A DNA stretch of 64,000 nucleotides from Phragmites australis (lineage: Eukaryota; Streptophyta; Magnoliopsida; Poales; Poaceae). The stretch is taken from the NCBI RefSeq assembly GCF_958298935.1, contig NC_084935.1:134001-198000 (forward strand). Direction: 5' to 3'. Below are positions 1 through 9,584 of this stretch, piece by piece. The notes under the pieces are model-generated. The model had not been told where the DNA came from. It did no database searches and saw only the letters and a list, made by a program, of their open reading frames with translations. Both the position numbers and the translations under genes were made by a program. Numbering within the stretch: the first letter of the stretch is position 1; the number at the start of each line of letters is the position of its first letter.

Positions 1-48
1 AAAAAGAACGAGTCAAGTTGGATAAACAAACAAACAGCATGTCCTTAG

Positions 49-169
49 ATGTGCTACTGACGGCAATGAAAAACTCCAAAGCTTCGTCGGAAAAGAGGTT
101 GGCTTCAAGCTGCAGCTGCTCCGACCGCCGGTGACGAAGAAGACCGGGACATCTCTGCATGGCTCTTGA
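49..169 (+). CDS. C-terminal exon of an unrecognised gene (partial)
   Basis: A plausible splice acceptor (TTAG at 45-48) opens a frame that runs 39 residues to a TGA at 167-169. The residues look protein-like rather than random: the stretch includes FVGKEVGFKLQLLRPP and ends TGTSLHGS. The other frames here are short and low-complexity. The upstream exons lie outside the window. TTGTAA near 213 and AT-rich sequence to about 240 would suit a 3' end, so this gene would converge on the kinase gene at 801-3643. I do not recognise the family. A short chance frame is the alternative. Confidence 0.45.
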
Positions 170-800
170 TGTTCTGTTTATCTTGCTTAGGGATGTAGAT
201 GTATGGACTTTGTTGTAATCCTTTTCATATCTATATGAAAATCATCCCGGTTTCTCAAAAGAGAGAGCTCGAGCAAAGCAAATCACAACGGCCTGCCTGT
301 CATACCACCAGCTATAGCCAGGAGCAGCACACATATCCTATTCCTACCCTCTCCAACATAACAGCTGAAGAGAGCTGAGGCCTAATCAGGCTCAGGGACC
401 ATCGAGACGACAACATTTCACCATCCACAGCAAACACCTCAAGCTCGCTCTCAGGTATATTATTATGCATCACCCTTGAGCTAGCATATATGTCGCTCGT
501 CGAGTAATTAAAAGAAATATATAAAATTTATGAATCGGAATGTGTTGTTACGTTACACTTAGACAGAAATACAGACAAGACACTCGAGGGCATATGTACA
601 GCAGCGAATCCATGATGGAAACAGGCCATCATCTCTCGACACACCAGACCATCTCCCCAAAGTGACAACTGACTTACCATCGGCAAAATTTCTCTCCATC
701 TCCATGGACTGCTAGCTCCTGCTCCCACACAGTAGGCTGCCGCAGTGGCAAAAGTTCTAGGCTCCTTCCCAAACCATCAATTACCTCCTACCGTACCACC
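170..800. other. Convergent intergenic / 3' UTR stretch
   Basis: No gene is seen. The left part probably holds the 3' UTR of the plus-strand gene ending at 169. The right part probably holds the 3' UTR of the minus-strand kinase ending at 801. Frames here are short and uncharacteristic. Confidence 0.5.
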
Positions 801-3643
801 TTAGCCGCTTCCTCTTTGATCAGCACCATGGCTCATTCTCCCAGTGTCCCGCCTAGTCCGGGGTGGTGTGCCGGGAGCCACCAAACGCGAACTTCGATGG
901 CTGCCGTGTGCTTCTGTGTCGTAAGTCTGGGAGGCAAGGTAAGTGAGAGCTGTAACAACATCTCCGATCAGCGGTCTCATGCTCGGTTGTTCTTGGACAC
1001 ACATCGCAGCAACAGCAAGGGCCTGGTACAAACCCCTTGATGGACACTGACCCTCAAGTGCAGGGTCTGCCATCAGGGGAAACTTCCTCCTGTCTTTGAA
1101 CAAGGGCCGGGCCTGAAACAGTGCACCAACAAAGGTCACAATACTGGTGGAGGGTTTACTTTTTCAGAGCAAGCAATAGCTTCTTCAGCAAAGCATTTGA
1201 CATGTCATAATCTATCCAAAAGATTACAAGAATGTCATTTGGGCAAGCAAATCGTGACCAAATTGGCCATGCCAAAATCAATGCAGAATGATAATGTGCT
1301 GTGCTGCCCAAGAAGTTTGTCGCAAATATAAATTTGCCAAAATTGAAAAGAAATAAAGGGAGGAACTGAAATTAACCTCCTAGACTTTCCCCTCAGGTGA
1401 TACGAAAGACTGATGCGATAACACTCAGCTTACAGAACTTCTGAGCTAAGAGGCAGATATCTGGTAAATTTTTCCAGAATACATTAAAAATCAATACTCA
1501 CAAGAGGTAGAACATAGCACAATGTGCTGTTTTCCATAGTCAACATCTATACTAGTCTTAGCATGGAGAAGGAGCAAAGCGTAACAAAAAGCAAATCAGC
1601 GGCTTACCCATGCAACAAGATTTTGCTCCCCCGCAGCTCGGGTGTTGTCAATAGCCCTTCGTCCTGTTATGATCTCCAGAAGGACAACACCAAAGCTATA
1701 AATATCTGACTTTAAAGTCAACTGACCAGTCATGGCATACTCCGGGGCGCAATATCCATATGTACCCATCACTCTAGTGGAAACATGTGTTTTATCACCA
1801 ACTGGGCCTAGCTTTGCCAATCCAAAATCAGACAACTTTGGGTGATACCCCACTCCAAGCAAGATGTTTGAACATTTCAAGTCGCGGTATATGACAGGAG
1901 GATTGGCTTTGTCATGCAAATACTCTAACCCTTTAGCTGCGCCAGCAGCTATCTTCATCCTTGTATTCCAGTCAAGCCGTGTCTTATCTGGGGAAGGATC
2001 TGAGTAAAATATGATCAAGTTGTGAGTGCACAAATTTTAACCATCTAGTAACAGTGCTACCGGGAAAAAACTACAGCTCATAATTTCAATAGCATACCAT
2101 GAAGGTGATCCTCCAGAGAACCTAGAGGCATGTACTCGTAAACCAAAAGTCTCTGATCACCATCAGCACAGTGGCCAATAAGGCTGACAAGATTTGGGTG
2201 GTGCAGCAAGCTCAGCATCAGAACTTCGACAAGAAACTCCCTGTTTCCTTGTAATCCATTACGGTCAAGCTGCTTTATAGCAACAACCTATCATGGCAAT
2301 AAACGGCATACCATGTTAATGCACTTCCAGAAATGATGTGACAAACTCTTCAGACATTAGTTTTCCTCATACATCATGTCATGGTATTGATGAACTTATG
2401 GATGCGCATTAGAGGAATATTTTTGAAGGATATACTTCAAACGAATATCAATAACAATCTATGGCTGGTATATTCGGCACCTCATCTTATCCGAGAATGC
2501 TACTGTTGAACCTTTCTACTATTAGTTACAACTTCAAGCATATAAACTAATGAAGAAGAAACTCACCTGATTGACACTCTCCAGATACCCTTTGTACACG
2601 CGGCCAAACCCACCCTCACCAAGAAGGCAATCAGCTCGGAAGTTCCTTGTCGCTGCCACGAGCTCCCTAAAAGTGAACGTCTGCGCAGCAATTCGGTAGT
2701 GCTCAGATCCATGGCTCAAGATGATGTCCTTCTTTGTAGCTTCCTTCTTCACCTCCAACGAATCCTGCTTTATCACACTTGATGGCGAGCTCAATTTTGC
2801 TTTATCTGCAGCAACAACAGGAACAGCCATATGCCTGAGCAATAGGGCATGATTGAATATGAAAGTAATGTGCACAAGGAAAGGGGTGTACAAGTTGTGA
2901 GAGGGCATTCAAAGGAAGAGTATACATCACTCCCGACCTCGAATTGTGAAAGAAAAGGATTACTACAGTTCTAAGTTGCAGTGAAATTACGATTCTCTGA
3001 GGAAGGAAGCATGTGGTTTTAGAGAGCCCAGTTTTGCGTCAGAAATGAATGTTTTGGGACTGAAGATGGAAATACATCAGCAAAACATGCTGCCCAGTCG
3101 TCATGAGAGAAGCATGGGTGATTGAGGTTTTAATGCCAAGAAGCTACTGCACTCCCGTTTTCTTTCAGTACACCTACTGTGTCATCACAAAGTCGGAATG
3201 CGGCGGCTCAAGGATTGTACCACAAAATCAGATTGCATGGCAAGTTAACCGCACACAACATTCACGATCGCTATCCCTGTATCTTTTCTCTCTGAGACGG
3301 ATACCTGACGCCAAATTCTTTAGTAAACTTGTCATTTCGAAAGGGGGAGGGGCAGAACAAAGCAGAATTTTGCAGGGGACTCTCCCATGCGCCAAAAGCA
3401 GGGGCAGGGCCCAGGGTGATCGATCACCCAAGCCAAGAACACGCTCCAAAATCCAAGCTTTACCAGGAAGGATCCCCATATTACTCCGTACGATCGAATC
3501 GAAACTAGAAAAATCATAAGCTAATAAGAAAGAGGTGGAGACGAGAGACGAAGGGACGGATCACCTGAGGCGGGCGGGATCTGAGGCTTCTCTATCGGCT
3601 TCTTCTTCTTGTTTCCACCCAGGCAGGGGAAGCAGCTGTCCAT
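801..3643 (-). CDS. Receptor-like cytoplasmic kinase, RLCK-VII/PBL type
   Basis: Five coding exons on the minus strand, all with GT..AG junctions: 3643-3565, 2805-2567, 2287-2098, 1999-1608 and 1112-801. They join in frame to 403 aa. The N-terminus [10 protein letters not shown] has the cysteines expected for S-acylation and membrane attachment in this family. The kinase domain follows: glycine loop GEGGFG (residues 89-94), VAIK lysine (about 111), YRD catalytic loop (207-209; a tyrosine replaces the usual His of HRD), DFG (227-229) and an APEY activation-segment end. The C-terminal tail is basic and Ser/Arg-rich. Such kinases act at the plasma membrane downstream of pattern-recognition receptors; the exact substrate cannot be read from sequence. 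The start is the first ATG giving the Cys-rich tip. The exon 1 to exon 2 join uses the acceptor GCAG before 2805, because another AG nearby breaks the frame. The promoter is cut by an LTR only about 370 bp upstream. Confidence 0.9.
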
Positions 3644-4009
3644 GGCTCCCGTTGGGCCGCTCCCCGAGAGAGCAGAGCAGAGCAGGGACTCTCCGCGTGC
3701 GTCGTGACCGTCGTCTGGTCCGCGTGGGGAAGAAAGAGAGGAAAGGAAGCATTTCCTGTGAAGAGACAAAAAAAGAGAGTGAAACAAGTTGAGTTATTAT
3801 CTGGCTGGTGGGGTCCCAGCGCTCTCTCCCTCAAAAATAAGTTTTTTCTTTCGCTCTTAAAATCTAGAAATTGTCACGTTAATTAGAGAAAAAATAAAAT
3901 AAAATATATTTAACACCGGGACACGAGAGAGCACAGTTTCGTATTATCGTTACCGAGCTCGTCAAACTCTTCAACGCAGCAGCTCCGACTCCTCTACAAC
4001 ATGTTCAAC
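3644..4009 (-). promoter_or_regulatory. Remaining proximal promoter / 5' UTR of the kinase gene
   Basis: Only about 370 bp separates the kinase ATG from the solo LTR. It has a GC-rich leader near 3644-3760 and AT-rich DNA at 3830-3915, including TATTTAA-like sequence on the minus strand near 3890-3912. No exact TATA box is assigned. Confidence 0.35.
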
Positions 4010-4014
4010 CAAGC

Positions 4015-5333
4015 TGTCGGTGAATCAGTAACCGGGGGTCCCCGAATCCCGAGACCAAGATAGTAATCCGTCACGTGGCGCCATCCCGCGGGGTCTCCTC
4101 CGCAAGGTAAAAAAGACTAAGTCCCGGGAGAGGATGCTCGGGGCCACGGTCAGTGGTCCCTGAGTACCCAGGTTCCCCGATGATCTGCGAAGTTTAAGTG
4201 CCGAGAAGAAAGTGCTCGGGGAGGTATACGGTGACCCCCGAGCATCCGAGTCCCCCGACGACCAGGAAAGCTAAGTACCGGGAGAAGTGTGCCCGGGGCC
4301 GCGAGCGGTGGCCCCGTGGGCACCCAAGTGTCCCGAGGACCCACTGAAGGAAGTTCCGGGAGAGAGTGCTCGGGGCTGCGTGCAGTGGCCCCCGAGCACT
4401 CGGTCCCCCGAGGATCCGTACAAAACATGCCTAGGAGAGAGTGCTCGGGGAGGTGAACAGTAGCCCCCGAGCACTCGGTTCCCCGAGGACCGAGGAAGGG
4501 CGTTCTCGGGAGAGAGTGCTGGGGAGGTGAACAGTGACCCCCGAGCACTCGGTTCCCCGACGACCCAGGAAGCCCCCTGACAGTGGCCCTCACAGGGGTT
4601 CAGCGATGAGGTGTCAGCCAGTCAAAGGTCCGAGGCCGCATTTAAGAGCGCGCGTGGCCTGTCACCTCCAACTGCTCCCGCCACGCTCGGTGTCAGTTCC
4701 TGCCATTCTGGCAGAAGGGCGTGGTGACATTGAATGCACGGGTCACATCCCGTGCCATCCGGCACGTCTCGGGATAACGTTGTGAGGGCCGAGGCGTTCC
4801 GTCTGCCGCGCTGAACAAGACAGGGCGGGCACGCCGAGCCGCTCTGCGACTGCCCGGTGGGCCCTCTCCACGGCACCCGTTGCCAGTGCATTTATGGTGA
4901 CGGATGACCGGGCGCGGGGCACATTTTCCACCCCCGGTCACTTCGCACAGAGGCTATGATGATGCCCTTTTCATTTATGGTGCCTTGGAACTCGTGCCCT
5001 CCCATTCGGGGCACGCTACTGCCGGCGGGTATTTAAGGCAGCCGGCAGCACGGACAAAGTGAGGAGAAAGAGGGGATTCTGGCTCAGGAAAGGCTGAAGC
5101 AGTTAAGGAAGTAGAGAAGATCGAGAAGCCCAAGAGCACCCAAAGCCAACAGATACACACAGACCGAAGAACAAGGAGCCCCAGGCTCTAGGATAGATAA
5201 ACATTCTTGTAACCAGCAACATCCTTGAGGGACATTCTCAGGGCATTTTTAGTATCCATACAGGAGTAGGGTGCTACGCCTCCGTGCGGCCCGAACCTGT
5301 CTAAACCCCAGTGCATTTACTTCGTTCCGCACT
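4015..5333 (+). mobile_element. Solo LTR of an older Tat-like element, left part
   Basis: It starts TGTCGGTG and is preceded by CAAGC at 4010-4014. The same CAAGC follows the other half at 20154-20158, so the LTR kept its 5-bp target duplication. With the nested insertion and its duplicated GCACT removed, the LTR is 1,455 bp and ends ..CCAACA. No internal gag or pol of this older element remains, which is the signature of unequal recombination between two LTRs. It contains about six diverged units of roughly 75-79 bp (4128-4570), each with the GTGCTCGGGG core, and a TATTTAA box near 5030. Its ends resemble the younger LTRs nested in it, so the two families are related. Confidence 0.85.
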
Positions 5334-5423
5334 TGTCGGTGTATTTAGAACCAGGGGTCCCTAAGTCCCGAGGCCAAACCGGCCGCCCACCACATATCAC
5401 CACCCTGCAAGGTAAAAGCAGAG

Positions 5424-6080
5424 ACTCGGGAGAGGGTGCTCGGGGCTGCGCGTGGCAGCCCCCGAGGACTCGGTGCCCCGAAGGTCTCACTGAAGTGCTC
5501 GGGAGAGGGTGCTCGGGGCTGCACGTAGCAGCCCGCGAGGACTCGGTGCCCCGAAGGTCTCACTCAAGTACTCGGGAGAGGGTGCTCGGGGCTGCACGTG
5601 GCAGCCCGCGAGGACTCGGCACCCCGAAGGTCTCACTCAAGTACTCGGGAGAGGGTGCTCGGGGCTGCGCGTGGCAGCCCCCGAGGACTCGGTGCCCCGA
5701 AGGTCCCTCTAAAGTGCTCGGGAGAGGGTGCTCGGGGCTGCACGTGGCAGCCCGCGAGGACTCGGCACCCCGAAGGTCTCACTCAAGTACTCGGGAGAGG
5801 GTGCTCGGGGCTGCGCGTGGCAGCCCCCGAGGACTCGGTGCCCCGAAGGTCCCTCTAAAGTGCTCGGGAGAGGGTGCTCGGGGCTGCACGTGGCAGCCCG
5901 CGAGGACTCGGTGCCCCGAAGGTCTCACTGAAGTACTCGGGAGAGGGTGCTCGGGGCTGCACGTGGCAGCCCCCGAGGACTCGGTGCCCCGAAGGTCCCC
6001 CCAAGATGCTCGGGAAATAGTGCTCGGGGCTGCACGTGGCAGCCCCCGGGGACTCGGTCCCCAGAAGGTTCGCGCAAGAT
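5424..6080. repeat. Nine 73-bp tandem repeats in the 5' LTR
   Basis: Units begin at 5424, 5497, 5570, 5643, 5716, 5789, 5862, 5935 and 6008. The spacing is exactly 73 bp. Each unit contains GTGCTCGGGGCTGC and a facing GGCAGCCC(C/G)CGAG, an internal inverted repeat able to form a GC-rich hairpin. Stop-free frames across this array come from the repeat and are not genes. The array lies in the U3 part, upstream of the TATA box. Confidence 0.92.
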
Positions 6081-6563
6081 CGTTCAAAGACTCAAAGGGC
6101 CCCGTCGCCAGAGTATCATCCAGTCAAGGGCCCGATGCCGCATTTAATAGGCGCGCGTGGCCTGGCATTCTGACATCCTGACATTCTCGGCTGCCCACGC
6201 CCCAGTGTCAGACCCGGCCATGCCCTGGCTGGGGGGCGTGGGTTCATTAAATGCACGGGTCCCGTCCCGTTTCCACTTGCGCACCTCGGGATAACGTTAC
6301 CAGAATCGAAGCACTCGGCCTGCCACCCTGCCCTGGCAGGAGAACAAGACAGAGTGGACGCACCGGGCACCTCTGAGGCTGTCCGGTGGGCTTTTTTTTT
6401 ATGGCACCCCGAAGCTTCCGCAGCGGCTAGTGGTCGAATGCGCGCCGCCTTCCTCCACCGCCCCTGTCACTTCGCCAAAGTGAAATGATTAGACCTTTCT
6501 CCGTGGCACCTGGGCACTCGCGTCCCCTCTTTCCCATTCAGGATATGTCGAGGTCGGCGCATC

Positions 6564-6570
6564 TATAAAA
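6564..6570 (+). promoter_or_regulatory. TATA box of the LTR promoter
   Basis: TATAAAA within a purine-rich context, about 430 bp before the LTR end, which is a suitable position for U3/R transcription. The matching box in the 3' LTR is at 19584-19590. Confidence 0.65.
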
Positions 6571-6994
6571 GAAAAAGAAGGGGGGCACCAAGAAGAGGAC
6601 GGAGAGACGAACAACGAAAAAGAGGAGGACAAGAGAAAAACAAGAGGTCAGTCGAAGAACAAGAAATCACCACCCCCGATCACAAGACAATCAAGAAACC
6701 AGCTAGCTAGAACATAAGAGCCTCCTGCTCTTTGTAAACAGCTCTCCCTCGAGAACCAGATATACCCTTGAAGGATCTCCTTCAAGGATAGATATAACAC
6801 TCATACAGGAGTAGGGTGTTACGCCTCCGCGCGGCCCGAACCTGTCCAAAAACCCGGTGTCCCCGCAAGCCATCGCATTTTATTTCCTTTTCCGCTCATT
6901 TCCCGTGCAAGCTTTTCTAGGATCATCCCCCCGGCCGAATCTCTAAAAAGGGGTCTCTCGGGATCCCTGCGACAGGAGTTCACTCTCCGACAGC

Positions 6995-7014
6995 TGGCGC
7001 GCCAGGTAGGGGGG
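6995..7014 (+). other. Primer-binding site
   Basis: Two bases after the 5' LTR comes TGGCGCGCCAGGTAGGGG, the position and TGG start expected of a primer-binding site paired to a tRNA 3' end. I do not assign the tRNA. Confidence 0.65.
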
Positions 7015-7059
7015 AATATCCCTAGATTGTTTGTTTCCCTTTTTTCTCCACAGGAAAAG

Positions 7060-9555
7060 ATGGCCGGTGGGCATCATCTCCAGTGTTCCGGCTCCACTTC
7101 CAGTAACGGAACGCCGCCCCACGGCCAAGAGGTTTTTCCCGCCCAAGGGGATCAGGGCGCTGGGCCCATCAGCGCCGCCGCTGCCGGCGTGCTCTCTGAC
7201 CCCCAGCAGATGGTCAGGGCCCCGGCCGCTAGGCCCGCCTCTGGATCACGTCGGGCGCCGCCCCGGCGCAGGCTCGCTTTTAGTGAGGCCAGCCCAGGGA
7301 GCGCCTTGCTTGCAGCGCAAGCCCTCCTCAGGCACCCTCCCATTCAGGCCACGCCAAACACTCCGGAAGGCCGGTGGATGCAAGACATCGCCGCTTTGGT
7401 CGGCACCGCTCGCCGCCAGGTACAGGTCGAGAGTCCTCGCGCCACTTTTCAGCGCGGTGCCGCCAGAGTCGGCTCCTCAGCAGGCAACACCCGCACGGGC
7501 CGGGGGGTCTCCAGGCGGAGCGTCATCCCCCCGGACGTGTCGGAGGCCCGGGACCTCCGCTTGCGCCTCGACGAGCGCAGGGGCCACGAAGATGCCCGGG
7601 TCACTCTCGAGCGTCAGCGGGAGACCCGGCAGGGGGTTGGGGCAGAGGACCAGGCTTCCTCTCTCCCGGCCCACGACCACCGGGGATCCCCGGCTCGCCG
7701 TTCCTCTCCACCAAGAACCCCCGCTCGTGCTGCGGGGTACGGCACCGGTTGCCGTGCCTTCACCGCCGAGCTCCGTCGGGTGAGGTGGCCTTCCAAGTTC
7801 CGCCCCGAGCTGCCAGAGAAGTACGACGGGTCCATCGACCCCGTCGAGTTCCTCCAGATCTACACGACGGCCGTCCAAGCGGCCGGAGGCAGCGAAAAGG
7901 TGATGGTAAATTACTTTCATGTTGCCTTGAGGGGTTCCGCCCGCTCCTGGCTTATGAACTTACCCCCAGGATCTATCAGCTCCTGGGACGACTTGTGCCA
8001 CCAATTTGTGGCCAACTTTCAGGGTACGTTCGCGCGTCCCGGGCTGGAGTGCGACCTCCACGCCGTCCAACAGCAGGAAGGGGAGACGCTGCGTCGATTC
8101 ATACAGCGTTTCAGCCAGGTTCGCAACACTATTCCGCGAGTGGCCCCCCATGCTGTTATTGTTGCCTTTCGGCAGGGCGTACGCGATGAGCGGATGCTCG
8201 AGAAGCTAGGCACGCACGAGATCGAGACCCCTGCGGAACTTTTCGCACTGGCCGATAAGTGCGCCAAAGCGGCGGAGGCCAGGGCATGGCATGCTCCTCG
8301 CCCCACTTCCAATCGACCAAGTTCTTCCCGCTCTGATAGGCGGGAAAAGAAAAAGAGGAGGAAGCGCGAGGCTGCTCCTGTTGAGCCAGCTCAAGCCCCC
8401 GCTCGTGGAAGGCAGCAAGAGCCCGATCGCCGACAAGAGCGTCGGCCCGAAGCCGATCGGCGCCCCGTCAGGACTCCTGCTCGGGCTCCTCCTAGGGCCT
8501 CGGCGCCCGCGAGGGCCCCAGCACCGGTTAGGGCATCAGCTCCAGCAAGAGCCCCGGCCCCTGGTCGGCCCCCTATTCCAGCGAGGGTCCCCGCTCCCGC
8601 GGGGCCTGAGCCAGGTAAATGGTGTCCCATACACCAGACCAGATGGCACGATCTCACGGAGTGCCGTACAGTCAAGGGACTCGTAGAGCAGCGCCAGAGG
8701 GAGCGCGACGAATCCCGCGGGGGAGGCAATACCGAGGTCATCCCCGACAATACCGAGCTCGGCTTCCAGGAGCCCGAGCATACGGTTGCCTTCATCAACG
8801 GAGGCGCCTACACACCCTGCTCGCGCCGTGGCATCAAAGTCATGCGGCGCGAAGTGTGCTCGGCAACCCCGAGCGAGGAGGCCGCAAGACCCCTGAGGTG
8901 GTCGGATGCTCCGATCACGTTCAGCATGGCCGACCACCCCGTCAGTACTGCAGCTGTGGGGCGACTGCCTCTGGTCGTGTCTCCCACTGTCTGCAATGTT
9001 AAAATCGGCAGAGTGCTGGTCGACGGCGGCGCCGGTCTCAACCTCCTCTCCAAAGAGGCCTTTGAGAAGCTGCAAGTGCCTTCCCGACGCCTGAAGCCGT
9101 CGCTCCCCTTCTGTGGAGTAACGCCCGGGCACTCCCTGCCCCTCGGGCAGGTTGAGTTGCCTGTCACGTTCGGAAGCCGGGACAACTTTCGTACGGAGAG
9201 CGTCCTCTTCGATGTCGCAGAGCTCCCTCTCCCCTACAACGCCATCCTCGGGCGTCCGGCGCTTGCCAAGTTCATGATGGCCGTGCATTATGCATACCTT
9301 ACGGTTAAGATGCCCGGCCCCGCAGGCTCTATCTCCGTGACCGCTGACTCCGGTGGCGCTGTCTCCTGCGCCGAACAAACCTATATGGCCTTAGTCTCAG
9401 CGCAAGCCGAGGCTGATGGCTCTTCAGGGGGCCCGGGACCCTCTACATCCAGACCCCGACTCGCCGCCAACACTTCCGTTCCAACGAAGGAGGTCAAGGT
9501 GGGCGAAGACGCTGCCCAGGTTGTCCGTATCGGCAGCGACCTGGGCAGCAAATAG
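7060..9555 (+). CDS. gag: gag polyprotein with protease (retrotransposon)
   Basis: 831 aa from the ATG at 7060 to a TAG at 9553-9555. The N-terminal third is low-complexity and Arg/Pro/Ala-rich. A retrotransposon gag (capsid) domain follows near residues 245-420, with the motif KYDGSIDPVEF. An Arg/Pro/Ala-rich linker precedes a variant zinc knuckle (CPIH..H..C, about residues 520-535). The aspartic protease motif VLVDGGAG lies near residue 653, where DGGA replaces the common DS/TGA. This is typical of Tat elements, whose protease sits at the end of gag. The stop is in the same frame as pol with no frameshift, so pol needs stop-codon readthrough or the TAG is a recent mutation. Codon use is very GC-rich. 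Confidence 0.93.
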   Translation: MAGGHHLQCSGSTSSNGTPPHGQEVFPAQGDQGAGPISAAAAGVLSDPQQMVRAPAARPASGSRRAPPRRRLAFSEASPGSALLAAQALLRHPPIQATPNTPEGRWMQDIAALVGTARRQVQVESPRATFQRGAARVGSSAGNTRTGRGVSRRSVIPPDVSEARDLRLRLDERRGHEDARVTLERQRETRQGVGAEDQASSLPAHDHRGSPARRSSPPRTPARAAGYGTGCRAFTAELRRVRWPSKFRPELPEKYDGSIDPVEFLQIYTTAVQAAGGSEKVMVNYFHVALRGSARSWLMNLPPGSISSWDDLCHQFVANFQGTFARPGLECDLHAVQQQEGETLRRFIQRFSQVRNTIPRVAPHAVIVAFRQGVRDERMLEKLGTHEIETPAELFALADKCAKAAEARAWHAPRPTSNRPSSSRSDRREKKKRRKREAAPVEPAQAPARGRQQEPDRRQERRPEADRRPVRTPARAPPRASAPARAPAPVRASAPARAPAPGRPPIPARVPAPAGPEPGKWCPIHQTRWHDLTECRTVKGLVEQRQRERDESRGGGNTEVIPDNTELGFQEPEHTVAFINGGAYTPCSRRGIKVMRREVCSATPSEEAARPLRWSDAPITFSMADHPVSTAAVGRLPLVVSPTVCNVKIGRVLVDGGAGLNLLSKEAFEKLQVPSRRLKPSLPFCGVTPGHSLPLGQVELPVTFGSRDNFRTESVLFDVAELPLPYNAILGRPALAKFMMAVHYAYLTVKMPGPAGSISVTADSGGAVSCAEQTYMALVSAQAEADGSSGGPGPSTSRPRLAANTSVPTKEVKVGEDAAQVVRIGSDLGSK

Positions 9556-9584
9556 GAAAGCGCGCTCGTCGCCTTCCTCCGAGC
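9553..9584 (+). promoter_or_regulatory. gag/pol TAG with possible readthrough stem-loop
   Basis: The context is AAA TAG GAA. Eight bases after the stop, GCTCG (9564-9568) can pair with CGAGC (9580-9584) across an 11-base loop. An 8-base spacer followed by structure is the layout of known retroviral readthrough signals. The stem is short, so chance pairing is possible. Confidence 0.35.

Larger units (their letters stand above)
5334..6992 (+). repeat. 5' LTR (1,659 bp)
   Basis: Direct terminal repeat, aligned to 18354-20012 at a constant offset of 13,020 with a single difference. It carries the 73-bp tandem array, a TATA box at 6564-6570 and a purine-rich leader after it. Confidence 0.97.

Noticed and set aside
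5424..6080. Regular repeats resembling a CRISPR array
   Set aside because: Units are contiguous and nearly identical with no variable spacers, inside an LTR of a plant nuclear element.
5333..6181. Long open frame of Gly/Arg/Pro repeats across the LTR array (also 18257-19201)
   Set aside because: It is created by the 73-bp tandem repeat, appears in several frames and both strands, and has no family features.
7006..7053. Possible leader intron (CCAG/GTAGGG .. CCACAG/G) just before gag
   Set aside because: At 48 bp it is too short for normal plant splicing, and the donor overlaps the primer-binding site.
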